A stretch of 64,000 nucleotides of DNA from Acinetobacter calcoaceticus ANC 3811 (GCF_000399665.1 NZ_KB976986.1:964240-1028239); one strand, 5' to 3'. Shown: positions 36,640 to 45,456, counted from the first letter of the stretch. Made by a program: numbers and translations. The notes: generated by a model from the letters alone, not told the origin.

Positions 36640-37737
36640 ATGAACACACAGTTTAATGGTTTGGAGCTAAAGCTTCTTAGACAATTCAATGAATTATCTT
36701 TAGAAGAATTAGGTAGCAAGCTAGACTATACACGTCAATATCTTCATAAAGTTGAAACTGGGCAAACTCAACCAAACAATCACTTTATTGATAAGATGGC
36801 GCATTTTTTTAATGTACCACAGTCGTTTTTTATGCAACTAAAACCTGTTTTACAGGAAGAGCAGATTCATTTTAGAAGTAACCGTACAGCAAAAATTTCT
36901 TATAAACAGATCGTTATTGCTAGAGGAGAGCACATAAAGCGATTAACTGAATATTTGGATTCAAAGCTACGATTACCAAAATATGATATCCATAATTCAG
37001 ATGATGAACCTGTTTCTCAAGATATGGTTATTGAGTCTATTGCTGAAAAATGTCGTGAAAAGTGGGGACTAGGGTTAGGGCCGATAAGTAATATGGTCCG
37101 TCTTTGCGAATTACATGGCATTATCGTAACTACATTTCCTTCGGTATCAAATGAAGTAGATGCTTTATCATTAGCTACAAAGCGTCCAATTTTTGTACGC
37201 AATGAAGCAAAAGAAAGTGTCTGTCGTCAGCGTTTCGACTTGGCTCATGAGCTTGGCCACCTTGTACTTCACGATGGTATTGTTACTGGAGACCGATTAA
37301 CAGAATCTCAGGCCAATCATTTTGCTTCTGCTTTGTTAATTCCTCAAGTCATGATGCGTACGCACTTTCCAACTTGGTACAAAAATGGTCGTTATAACTG
37401 GACTAAGTTGAGTGAGTTTAAACAAACTTGGAAGGTAAGTAAGGCAGCCATTTTATATCGTGCTAAACAATTGGGTTTATTGACGCAAGAGCAATACACT
37501 AGTGGAGTGATCTACCTGAAGAAAACAGGTGAGGCAATTACGGAGAAAGAAGATCATTTAATTTCTAAGGAGAAGCCTGAACTCCTTCAAGCTTGCTTTG
37601 TTATGCTCGCAAAAAAGAAAATCTTTGCTGAAGATATTGCTACTGAATTGAATGTAAATGCAAATTTTCTTGAAAATTTAGTTGGATTAGATATTCCAAG
37701 AAAACCTAAGTTGAGAATTGTAGAAGAAAGCGCCTAA
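36640..37737 (+). CDS. XRE HTH + ImmA/IrrE metallopeptidase fusion
   Basis: 365 aa. The N-terminal XRE HTH (about 5-60, 'LRQFNELSLEELGSKLDYTRQYLHKVETG', in part) is followed by an M78/ImmA-IrrE peptidase domain (about 130-260) with the zinc site 'DLAHELGHLVLH'. This type cleaves or senses repressors and appears in mobile-element, stress and toxin-antitoxin contexts. The upstream acidic-protein gene is its likely partner. The C-terminal ~100 residues include a second possible HTH ('AEDIATELNVNANFLENLVGL'). Confidence 0.82.
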   Translation: MNTQFNGLELKLLRQFNELSLEELGSKLDYTRQYLHKVETGQTQPNNHFIDKMAHFFNVPQSFFMQLKPVLQEEQIHFRSNRTAKISYKQIVIARGEHIKRLTEYLDSKLRLPKYDIHNSDDEPVSQDMVIESIAEKCREKWGLGLGPISNMVRLCELHGIIVTTFPSVSNEVDALSLATKRPIFVRNEAKESVCRQRFDLAHELGHLVLHDGIVTGDRLTESQANHFASALLIPQVMMRTHFPTWYKNGRYNWTKLSEFKQTWKVSKAAILYRAKQLGLLTQEQYTSGVIYLKKTGEAITEKEDHLISKEKPELLQACFVMLAKKKIFAEDIATELNVNANFLENLVGLDIPRKPKLRIVEESA

Positions 37738-37750
37738 TGGCGCTTTTCTC

Positions 37751-38878
37751 TTATGGGGTCGATATGCAATCTTTAATACAATCAAACACAATTTTTATAT
37801 ATTCATTTTGATGTATATTCTGATAATTAGTATCGAAAATTCCTGGCTGGATATTATTTCTGTAACTTCCCATGACATCAGTACGCATTGTTTTAATGGA
37901 ATTTTCATCACAGCCTTTACTGGCTAATTCTGACTCTAAAAGTGATTGATGATCATTTTTTATTGCTTTGATATAGCTATTTGCAATACCTTTTAGAATT
38001 TCAGCTACATCATGTCCACGTAAGAAATAAAATAAATTTGAGTCATTTATAGAAAAACTCTCTATATTTTTGATTAATATCTCAATATTTTCATTAGCTT
38101 CTGAGTGTTGAGAAATCAAAGTAGAGTGTAAAATTTCAATTTTTTCTTTGAAAGAAATGAATATTGGAGACTCTACGAAACTATTTACATCCTCAAAATA
38201 AGAAATTGGAATTTGCTTAATTATTGATATTTCTTCTAATAAAGATTTAAGAATTTTGTTTCTTTCATCTAAAGTAATTTTATTTTCATTGTGGATCTTT
38301 AGAATAAAAATAAAATAAAACTTTATAGTTTTGGAGATTTCTGACAGAATTTCAGAAAAGCAAATTTTTATTTCATCAATATTCGACACACATATACACT
38401 TTCTTATTTCTTCTCGAATAAATCTTTCAATATAAAAAGCACATTCTTTTGAATGAATAAGTGTTCTAAAAACAAAATTTTTTGAATAATCAGTTATAAT
38501 ATCAATTGCTGTATGGAATTGGGTAGAGTGGTCAAAAGAACTATTCATTAATTTTGATATACAATAATAGTCACTATCAATACATACAATTGAATTTTTG
38601 CCTAACTCAATATTACCTTTACTTACTAAATAAAGGATTCTTGAACAACCAGTTCCAACTTTTCCATCCTCAACAAAAGTTTCAGTAGATTGAATATTGA
38701 ATTCAGTATTGCTTATTTTTCCTTCTAAGATAGAATTCCAGAAATTAAAATCTCTTTGAGTTTCAATCCATACTTGTACTTTTTTAATATTTGGTTCACA
38801 GAATTGGTTTTGAAACTCGTAGTAAGAGTTTGGTATATTAAACCCAATATCTGAATCAGTATTTTCTAATGCATTCAT
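37751..38878 (-). CDS. DUF4435 (TOPRIM-like) protein, AriB-like effector of a PARIS-type pair
   Basis: 375 aa. DUF4435 features are 'KKVQVWIETQRDFNFWNSIL' near residue 33 (conserved Glu in a TOPRIM-like fold) and 'NSIVCIDSDYYCI' with the Asp-x-Asp around residue 100. In PARIS, AriB is a TOPRIM/DUF4435 nuclease held by the ATPase AriA and released on phage infection. Here the ATPase gene lies directly upstream with a 2-bp gap. The length is somewhat above known AriB (~300 aa, from memory). It could belong to another ATPase-DUF4435 defence type. Confidence 0.72.
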   Translation of the reverse strand: MNALENTDSDIGFNIPNSYYEFQNQFCEPNIKKVQVWIETQRDFNFWNSILEGKISNTEFNIQSTETFVEDGKVGTGCSRILYLVSKGNIELGKNSIVCIDSDYYCISKLMNSSFDHSTQFHTAIDIITDYSKNFVFRTLIHSKECAFYIERFIREEIRKCICVSNIDEIKICFSEILSEISKTIKFYFIFILKIHNENKITLDERNKILKSLLEEISIIKQIPISYFEDVNSFVESPIFISFKEKIEILHSTLISQHSEANENIEILIKNIESFSINDSNLFYFLRGHDVAEILKGIANSYIKAIKNDHQSLLESELASKGCDENSIKTMRTDVMGSYRNNIQPGIFDTNYQNIHQNEYIKIVFDCIKDCISTP

Positions 38879-38880
38879 AT

Positions 38881-40023
38881 TTAAACAATATATTTATTCA
38901 AGTTAACAAATTTAATTTTGGTTTCTTTGGAAATTAAAGAAGGTGAATGACTAGCAATGATAAAAGTACTATTAGGTGATACTTTTTTTAAACTTGACAA
39001 AAGAATTTGTTGCCATTCTATATGTAAAAAGGCATCAGGTTCATCAAATAAAAAAATACAGTTATCATTTCTAAAATTATATGCAAGTAGGAGTTGCAAT
39101 AATAAAAACTTTTCACCTTTTGAGAAATCATACCATTTAATAATTTTTTCATTTTTTTCATAATAAAATGAATCTAAACGATTAAATTTAAGTTCTCTTT
39201 TAGTTAAGTTAAAGAAATTATTGAGTTCATTCATAAAGAATGAATGATTATCTATATTGTTTTCTGAAAGATTTTTGTTAAATTCATCATTAAATTTTTG
39301 TATAGAATCTTTTCTAATTAAATTTTTCAAATTTGAGTAAATATCTTCATTTAAAATTGAATTTACATTTTTACTTTTATAAATATCTATTTGTCTAAAT
39401 AAAGTTTTATCAATATTATTTTTTTGAGAAAAAACATCTAGACGTTCTAGGGCACTATCATCTTTTAAGTCATTTTTGAAAGATAAGCTTATTTGCTCAT
39501 CATAGAGTAAAATACTATTTATTATATTTTTTTCATCGGTATTTTTAGAAGAATTAACAAAACCGATTGTCATTAGTGTCTGACACTCATCTGTTTCTGT
39601 TCTTTTTTCATTGTTCTTTAGATACTTAAAATCTTTAAATTTAATACCAAGATTTTCAGATTTTACTTTATCTTGAACATTCTGGTAAGTATCAAAAAAT
39701 TTAACTAAATTTTCACCGCTAATATCATCCATATGCTTTTGGAAAAAATCATGTGTATCCATACCTTCTTTGTTTGGAGGAAAACAAATATTAATTATTT
39801 TATTGCCATCTTCAAACTCAATTTCTATCCCCCATTTTTTTCTTACGATAGGAAAATTATAGTTTGAAAACTCACAAATAGTTTTATGTATTGCTTGTAA
39901 TATACTTGTTTTACATGTTCCATTATAACCAGTTAAAAAGGTTATAGCTTCTTGATTGATATTTAGATCTAAGAGATATTTCTCTTTAACCAGATTATAT
40001 ATATCAATTTTTACAATCTTCAT
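38881..40023 (-). CDS. AAA/ABC-type ATPase, AriA-like partner
   Basis: 380 aa. P-loop near residue 31 reads GYNGTCKTS, with Cys where the Walker A Gly is expected. The ABC-like signature is 'YDFSKGEKFLLLQLLLAY', Walker B 'CIFLFDEPDAFLH', and the switch His lies in 'TFIIASHSPSLIS'. This is the SMC/OLD-like AAA_15/21 group used in phage-defence ATPases. With the DUF4435 gene it forms a PARIS-like two-gene module, probably preceded by an Arc-like repressor in the same operon. The Walker A change could lower ATP binding. Confidence 0.75.
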   Translation of the reverse strand: MKIVKIDIYNLVKEKYLLDLNINQEAITFLTGYNGTCKTSILQAIHKTICEFSNYNFPIVRKKWGIEIEFEDGNKIINICFPPNKEGMDTHDFFQKHMDDISGENLVKFFDTYQNVQDKVKSENLGIKFKDFKYLKNNEKRTETDECQTLMTIGFVNSSKNTDEKNIINSILLYDEQISLSFKNDLKDDSALERLDVFSQKNNIDKTLFRQIDIYKSKNVNSILNEDIYSNLKNLIRKDSIQKFNDEFNKNLSENNIDNHSFFMNELNNFFNLTKRELKFNRLDSFYYEKNEKIIKWYDFSKGEKFLLLQLLLAYNFRNDNCIFLFDEPDAFLHIEWQQILLSSLKKVSPNSTFIIASHSPSLISKETKIKFVNLNKYIV

Positions 40024-40053
40024 ATCAATAGATATCCATTTAATACTTTTAAA

Positions 40054-40277
40054 TTATCGCATTTTAATTTCAAGAATAGAACAACGCTTAGCTAGTTCTT
40101 TCATCAATTGTTCAGTTGGGACACTATCTAAATCCCCTAAATTTTTTTCAAAACTTTGTTCAAGACGTCGAACCACTTCAGCATTTATAGATCGGCTATT
40201 TTCTATAGCAATTAATTCAATTTTTTTTTTAGATCAGTTGGAACTCTAAGATTGATTTGTGGATCTGTTCTAGCCAT
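40054..40277 (-). pseudogene. Arc-family repressor gene, frameshifted in an A10 tract
   Basis: From ATG 40277 the frame reads MARTDPQINLRVPTDLKKK then hits a stop. One extra A in the ten-A run (+ strand T10, 40221-40230) would give MARTDPQINLRVPTDLKKKI and continue ELIAIENSRSINAEVVRRLE to a stop at 40054, about 74 aa. That is a ribbon-helix-helix Arc/Mnt-type DNA-binding protein. It lies 30 bp upstream of the ATPase gene on the same strand, so it looks like the operon's repressor. It is either a pseudogene, a slippage-switched gene or a sequencing error in the homopolymer. Confidence 0.72.
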
Positions 40278-40345
40278 AAGTTATTTACTTAAAGAGAGTT
40301 TTAGTTAAGTATATCATAAATGTATTACCGTGCTTGGCTCAATAG

Positions 40346-40377
40346 TATCACAGTTGTATATTTGTATCACTGTGATA
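40346..40377. promoter_or_regulatory. Inverted repeat upstream of the Arc-like/ATPase operon
   Basis: TATCACAGT (40346-40354) and ACTGTGATA (40369-40377) form a perfect 9-bp inverted repeat. The right arm also sits in the palindrome TATCACTGTGATA. Position ~70 bp before the Arc-like start makes it a candidate operator. Inferred. Confidence 0.5.
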
Positions 40378-40532
40378 TGTTTTTACTTTGTAACTTTCTC
40401 AAAAACATAAGTAGTTAAATGCTTGCATGCCGCATCACTTATACAGAAGAAGATAGATAGTCTTTAATAGTGTAACCGAATTGTATTATTGAAAGTTGGT
40501 TAAAATATCAAGCTAAAATCAATAAGTAGCAA

Positions 40533-40573
40533 AAAAATGAAGCCTCTGAATCTTGGTGGACTAGAGGCTTTTA
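40533..40573 (+). terminator. Terminator-like hairpin among phage relics
   Basis: AAGCCTCT (40540-40547) / AGAGGCTT (40563-40570) stem followed by TTT and preceded by A7. It does not follow an intact gene. Confidence 0.6.
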
Positions 40574-40597
40574 TCCAACACGGTTAGGGGATCAGAC

Positions 40598-41004
40598 ATG
40601 ACAAGTCTAATTTTCTAGATAGGTTTTAGACATTTTAGATCGGAAAGTACAACCAAAGCATAAAACTCTTAAATCTGGATGTGTATCACTCAACAATGCT
40701 ATTCACTTGCTAGTGGCTAAAGCTAAAAATTTGAACTTGTCTGATGCCTACAAACTAGTCAACCAACGTTTCGGTGTACAAGGTATAGATGAGATTCCTT
40801 TTGACCAAATTCTTGGAGATGTTGAATAAGTTCATCACCTAATTGCCCTAATGAGCAATAAAAATGGGAACACTTAAGGCTATGGTGATTAGCTAGCTTG
40901 GTTGCGCGGCCGATGGAGAAATCTGAATCCGCTATGAAAGGAAGCAATCCGCACATGGCTGTAGCAATGCATGACTATTTTAATGATGTAGGTTTTATTG
41001 CCTA
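40598..41004 (+). pseudogene. Decayed phage gene(s), possibly an antirepressor
   Basis: Starting ATGACAAGTCTAATTTTC the frame is quickly broken, but later segments read as protein: HKTLKSGCVSLNNAIHLLVA, then KAKNLNLSDAYKLVNQRFGV, ending DQILGDVE and a stop at 40829. Further on, in another frame, MEKSESAMKGSNPHMAVAMH followed by DYFNDVGFIA and a stop at 41004. The first part recalls C-terminal regions of phage antirepressor-type proteins in Acinetobacter prophages, from memory. No intact phage gene is present. Confidence 0.5.
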
Positions 41005-41116
41005 GTCATTCATTGAAAAAGATAAGAGAGCCGAGCTACATAAACGTATTGATAACCATCCTTGGCATTTATCACCAATAGGTCGTTTATCATTTATAAA
41101 ATAGAAATTAATGTTT

Positions 41117-41147
41117 AGTAGAGATGGAGGGAGTTGAACCTGCGTCT
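41117..41147 (-). other. tmRNA-3'-end-like sequence (possible decayed attachment site)
   Basis: The minus strand contains GACGCAGGTTCAACTCCCTC then CATCTCTACTA, very close to the 3' end of bacterial tmRNA (GACGCGGGTTCAACTCCCGC...CCACCA). The ssrA 3' end is a common integration site for prophages and islands. No full tmRNA or tRNA folds here and no integrase is present, so it looks like a relic. Confidence 0.4.
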
Positions 41148-41153
41148 TTAAAT

Positions 41154-41175
41154 GCTCTCTAAGGAGGGCTTTTTT
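41154..41175 (+). terminator. Short terminator
   Basis: GCTCTC-TAAG-GAGGGC stem followed by T6. It marks the right edge of the relic region. Confidence 0.65.
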
Positions 41176-41402
41176 ATATAATGAGCATATGAAAAGCTAG
41201 AAAAATAATCTTTCTATGCTTTTGTAATTCTTATCAAACATCAGTACAAACAAGACTTCAATAGATGTAATGTCTAGATAGTTATTTACATGAAAATTAC
41301 AACATCCAATTACTACTAAAGAACAAAATGGATATGTTATAGAAAAGGAAGCGCTTAACCGATCCTCTCAAAATTCGATGGATTTCGTTATATAGGTAAA
41401 CG
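41176..41402. other. Promoter region of the LuxR gene
   Basis: AT-rich, 227 bp, no gene seen; should contain the LuxR gene promoter. Confidence 0.35.
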
Positions 41403-42122
41403 ATGACCGCACTTTTAGAAAAGGATTTTAGTCCATCTGAGTTTACATTGTTCTCCGAAATATTATGGAAACTTGGCTCAGGAAAAGGGCAATATAATTT
41501 ACGTGAAAATATCATTGGCGATATTGCCATCTTATTACGGGCTGATTTTGCCGCATCTTATATTTGGGATTCAACGCATAATTTATCGACAAAAGGCCTG
41601 ATATGGAAAATCGACCCCAAAGCGATGGAGGACTATGAGTGTGTTTGGCAATTTGATGATCCAATTACTGCACAACTTCGCAAACGTCAAAAACCAACCT
41701 TTGTAAATGAGGTTATGCCTCTCGCAGACCTGAAAAAAACACCGTATTACAATGAGTTTTTGCGAGCCTATGGTTTATATCACGGCATAAATATTTATTT
41801 TGTCCGAAATGGTATAGATATTGGTGATTTACGTATTTGGCGTGCAAAAGACGCTGACATGTTTAATGAACGTGAAAAAAGAATATTAAATCTGCTTGAA
41901 CCTTATTTTACTCAAGCCTTACCACTAGATTTATCAACACAATATGGTCTGACTCCACGTGAACAAGAAGTGGTTCATTTGGTCTCTAAAGGTTTAAGTG
42001 ACAAACATGTGGCAAATTTACTTGGCATTAGCTTTACCACATTAAGAACTCATCTCAATAACTCTATGAGAAAAATAGACTGTAATAATCGCACTGAAAT
42101 GGCTTTACTCATTCAACATTAA
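41403..42122 (+). CDS. LuxR-family HTH regulator
   Basis: 239 aa. The C-terminal LuxR HTH (about 178-235) reads 'TPREQEVVHLVSKGLSDKHVANLLGISFTTLRTHLNNSMRKI' (in part). The N-terminal ~170 residues form an alpha/beta sensor-like domain that is not clearly an AHL-binding domain and not a receiver, since no phospho-Asp pattern is seen. It lies 91 bp before an amidase gene on the same strand and probably controls it and perhaps the downstream export block. Confidence 0.82.
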   Translation: MTALLEKDFSPSEFTLFSEILWKLGSGKGQYNLRENIIGDIAILLRADFAASYIWDSTHNLSTKGLIWKIDPKAMEDYECVWQFDDPITAQLRKRQKPTFVNEVMPLADLKKTPYYNEFLRAYGLYHGINIYFVRNGIDIGDLRIWRAKDADMFNEREKRILNLLEPYFTQALPLDLSTQYGLTPREQEVVHLVSKGLSDKHVANLLGISFTTLRTHLNNSMRKIDCNNRTEMALLIQH

Positions 42123-42213
42123 AACAAAGCAATCCTCAATTTTGAGGATACGAATGAATGAGCAATTTGTACTAAGTTCTTAAGATCACAACTTAAATGG
42201 ATTTTAAGTCATC

Positions 42214-43674
42214 ATGTCAAATGCAGTTGAAAAAAATAATTGGATTGAATCACTCGATTTAGCAAATGCTTCAGTAGATGTCATCACTCAATTGATTCAA
42301 GAGAGAAAAGTATCTTGTGAAGAACTTGTTCATCATTACTTCGCCTCTATTGAAAAACAGCAGTCTTTAAATGCATTTATTAGCACAGATAAAGCTTCAG
42401 CAATTCAACAAGCTCAATATTGGGATAAATATCTGCTTAGTGGAAAACCATGTCCAGCTTTGATGGGCATTTTAATTGCGGTTAAAGATAATATTCATGT
42501 AGAAGGTTTTCCTAATAGTGCAGGCACACCAGCTTTAGCCAACTTTAAGCCTCAAAGCTCCGCACTGATTATTCAAAAGCTCATTGATCACGGTGCGGTC
42601 ATTGTGGGTAAAACCAATATGCACGAATTGGCCTTTGGGGTAACGGGTTATAATACTGCCATGCATATTGAAGGTGTTGTGGGTACACGAAATGCGGTAA
42701 ACCCATTGCATATTGCTGGCGGGTCTTCTTCAGGTAGTGCTGTGGCTGTTGCCGCGGGAATGGTTCCGATTGCGATTGGTACAGATACTGGTGCTTCGGT
42801 TAGATTACCGAGTGCTTTAAATGGTTGTGTCGGCTTTCGTCCAACGGTAGGAAGATATTCACAAGACAGTATTACCCCAATTTCACATACGCGGGATACT
42901 GCTGGCCCTATAGCACATACAGTATCTGACATTATCTTAATTGATCAGCTGATTACTCAAGAGCCAAGAAAAAAACTATTACAACCTCATCAAATTAGGC
43001 TCGGTATCAATCCATATTTTTGGAATCATTTAGATGAAGACGTTCATCAACAAGCTCATATTGCACTTGGTCTTTTAAAAGATGTGGGAGTCGAAATTAT
43101 TAATGTCGATATGCCGAATTTAGAACAACTCAATCACGCTATTTCATTTCCCGTGGTTGTCTATGAAGGCAAATATGATCTTATTCAATATTTAAAACAT
43201 CACTGTATAGACCTGACCTTAGAGTCGGTGATCGATCAGATCTCAAGCCCAGATGTACAGGCACTTTTTAAACAGAATATTCTTCCCCAATTAATTCAAG
43301 ATCAGACTGGTCAATTTGTTCCTGTTTTACCTTTGTATGAAAAAGCCATCAGTGAAGCTCGTCCACAATTGCTGGAACTCTATCAAAACACTTTTAGAGC
43401 GCATAACTTACATGCTTTATTGTTCCCAACATCAGCCATCGTTGCACCACTAGTAAACGAGCAAGTCAGTTCAATTGAAAATTTCCAGGCACTGATTCGA
43501 AATACAGACCCCGGCAGTAATATCGGATTACCTGGACTGAGTTTACCCATTGGAAAGGGGGCGAAATCGCAACTACCAATTGGGTTGGAGATTGATGGTT
43601 TACCTCATCAGGATAGTGAAATACTTGCGGTTGGAGTGACTTTAGAAGAAATTTTTAGGGTTTTAAATAAGTAA
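42214..43674 (+). CDS. Amidase-signature-family hydrolase
   Basis: 486 aa. The Ser-cisSer-Lys triad is readable: Lys in 'AVKDNIHVEG' (about K91), cis-Ser in 'AGGSSSGSAVAVAAG' (about S171-173) and nucleophile Ser in 'GTDTGASVRLPSA' (about S195; the family consensus is GTDTGGS, so one Gly is Ala). It cleaves carboxamides, and the overall look resembles indoleacetamide or allophanate hydrolases. Following the LuxR gene it is probably regulated by it. A GH3-type amide-forming enzyme is encoded ~4 kb downstream, so the substrate might be related; this is inference. Confidence 0.85.
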   Translation: MSNAVEKNNWIESLDLANASVDVITQLIQERKVSCEELVHHYFASIEKQQSLNAFISTDKASAIQQAQYWDKYLLSGKPCPALMGILIAVKDNIHVEGFPNSAGTPALANFKPQSSALIIQKLIDHGAVIVGKTNMHELAFGVTGYNTAMHIEGVVGTRNAVNPLHIAGGSSSGSAVAVAAGMVPIAIGTDTGASVRLPSALNGCVGFRPTVGRYSQDSITPISHTRDTAGPIAHTVSDIILIDQLITQEPRKKLLQPHQIRLGINPYFWNHLDEDVHQQAHIALGLLKDVGVEIINVDMPNLEQLNHAISFPVVVYEGKYDLIQYLKHHCIDLTLESVIDQISSPDVQALFKQNILPQLIQDQTGQFVPVLPLYEKAISEARPQLLELYQNTFRAHNLHALLFPTSAIVAPLVNEQVSSIENFQALIRNTDPGSNIGLPGLSLPIGKGAKSQLPIGLEIDGLPHQDSEILAVGVTLEEIFRVLNK

Positions 43675-43707
43675 AAAAATAAACTTATAATTCTCTATTT
43701 TCTAAAT

Positions 43708-43736
43708 AAAAAAGAGTTAAAAGTAACTCTTTTTTA
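43708..43736 (+). terminator. Terminator after the amidase gene
   Basis: AAAAAGAGTTA-AAAG-TAACTCTTTTTT stem-loop with T6. Confidence 0.9.
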
Positions 43737-44363
43737 TGATTAATTTTATTTGTTAATAATGCTTAGTTTCTTGAAAGGATGTTGGCTTGAGCTTAGAATT
43801 TCTCTGCTATTCCACTTAATATAGTTAATCGTAAATTTATTAAAGTACGTCTTTAATAAGTTTTGTTTAACTATTTTGATAAATAAGAATATTTATATTT
43901 TATGTTTCTATAAATATTATAAAACTTATCTATAACTCTTTTTAAAATTACACATTACCTTAATTAATTCTACATAAGTACTACAAATTGGAGGCTGATT
44001 TTTAATATTGGTACAATGAATTTTTCTGTCAATTAATCACTTTAATAAGAAAAATAACCACATTAAGTTATTGATTAAAATTAATAAAATAAATTTTTAG
44101 ATAATGGATTATAAATAGAAATTTCAAAAAATATAAAATTACATAATTTTTAAACATATTTTTTATAGCATGCAATCTATTGGCGTAAATAGAAAAAATA
44201 TATGTCAAAACGGTCAATGATATTTAATCGATTTAAGAATCATAATTTGCACCAAATTTTACGCTGTCACGATTCATTGAATAAACCAAGTGAAAAGTTA
44301 CGTAAAAAAGACGCTAATAGTTTATTGGTGTAAATAAAAAATCGAATATTACAAATAAACGGA
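43737..44363 (+). other. 627-bp AT-rich promoter region with a direct repeat
   Basis: No convincing gene. Two direct repeats, TATTGGCGTAAATAGA (44178-44193) and TATTGGTGTAAATAAA (44323-44338), 145 bp apart, differ at two positions. The second is 26 bp before the EmrA-like start codon. They may bind the regulator of the downstream block. Confidence 0.45.
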
Positions 44364-45431
44364 ATGAATATGGATAACGTAGCTCAGCTAGAAACTGATA
44401 CTAATTTCCAAAGTCGAAAAAAGATAACTCGGGGTGTTTTTAGTGTCCTGCTGTTATTTTTAGTCGCGGGCATTATATATTATTTTTTTGTATACCGATT
44501 TTATCAATCTACTGATAACGCTTATGTGCAAGCTGATGTTACTTGGGTGATGCCAAAGATTTCAGGCGAAGTGATGGAGTTATTAATTAACGATAATCAG
44601 TTTGTAAAGAAAGGGGAAACTTTAGCGGTCTTAGACCATCGTGATTACCAAGCTCGTTATGATCAGGCTAGCTCTGTTGTGAGCTTAAAAGAAGCAGCGC
44701 TAGGCGTACAACAACAAAATGAAAAGTCTGCCAAGTCTTCCATTACTGAAGCAAATAGTGGCGTTGTTGCGGCACAAGCAGACTTATCTCGTTTAAGAAA
44801 AGATTTTGAACGTTATCAAGATTTATTAAAAGATGGGGTAATTACCCGTCAAAACTTTGAAGGGGTTCAGTCTCAGTATTTAACTGCTCAGGCACAGCTT
44901 AGCAAGGCACAAGCCGCCGTAAATGCCGCAGAAGCTCAGTTGGGTAGTTTACAGGCCAGTAGAGCGCAGCTTCTGGCAGATATTCAAAGTGCCAATGCAA
45001 ACTTAAATCTTTATCAAATTGATTTGGCTTCATCAAAAGTGGTGAGCCCAGTCGTAGGGAAAATAGGAAGCCTTGCAATCCAGAAAGGTTCGCGTGTTTC
45101 TCCGCAAACCCGCTTAATGGCGATCATTCCTGAAAATAGTTTGTATGTACAAGCGAACTTCAAAGAAACCCAAATTGAAAAAATGCATATTGGTCAGAAA
45201 GTTAAATTAAAACTTGATGCTTATCCAAGCCTGACTTACAGCGGAACAATTGAAAGCTTTTCTCCAGCTTCAGGTGCAACTTTCTCACTTATGCCACCAG
45301 ACAATGCCACAGGCAACTTTAACAAGGTTGTTCAACGTATTCCTGTACGTATTGCCATAGATTCAAGCCCGCATATTGATCTTATAAAACCCGGAATGTC
45401 GGTTAGCGCTACGGTTGACCTAAGAACTTAA
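44364..45431 (+). CDS. HlyD-family membrane fusion protein (EmrA-like), export/biosynthesis block
   Basis: 355 aa. One N-terminal transmembrane helix (about 22-46), then lipoyl half ('ADVTWVMPKISGEVMELLIND'), a long Ala/Gln/Ser-rich coiled coil (about 90-205) and second lipoyl half ('VVSPVVGKIGSLAIQKGSRV'). It bridges an inner-membrane MFS pump and an outer-membrane TolC channel; both partners are encoded in the same gene run (45457-47004 and 49561-50889). It belongs to the same family as the protein at 6182-7267 but is only distantly similar. Confidence 0.88.
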   Translation: MNMDNVAQLETDTNFQSRKKITRGVFSVLLLFLVAGIIYYFFVYRFYQSTDNAYVQADVTWVMPKISGEVMELLINDNQFVKKGETLAVLDHRDYQARYDQASSVVSLKEAALGVQQQNEKSAKSSITEANSGVVAAQADLSRLRKDFERYQDLLKDGVITRQNFEGVQSQYLTAQAQLSKAQAAVNAAEAQLGSLQASRAQLLADIQSANANLNLYQIDLASSKVVSPVVGKIGSLAIQKGSRVSPQTRLMAIIPENSLYVQANFKETQIEKMHIGQKVKLKLDAYPSLTYSGTIESFSPASGATFSLMPPDNATGNFNKVVQRIPVRIAIDSSPHIDLIKPGMSVSATVDLRT

Positions 45432-45456
45432 TAATAAAATTTTTAGGTAATAAGAA

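Noticed and set aside
39956..40249. 97-codon plus-strand ORF over the Arc-like gene
   Set aside because: It is antisense to the ATPase and Arc-like frames, rich in Phe/Ile from AT bias, and lacks a ribosome site.
41117..41147. tRNA or complete tmRNA gene
   Set aside because: Only the T-arm/acceptor-like end is present, with mismatched stem and no D-arm or tag region.
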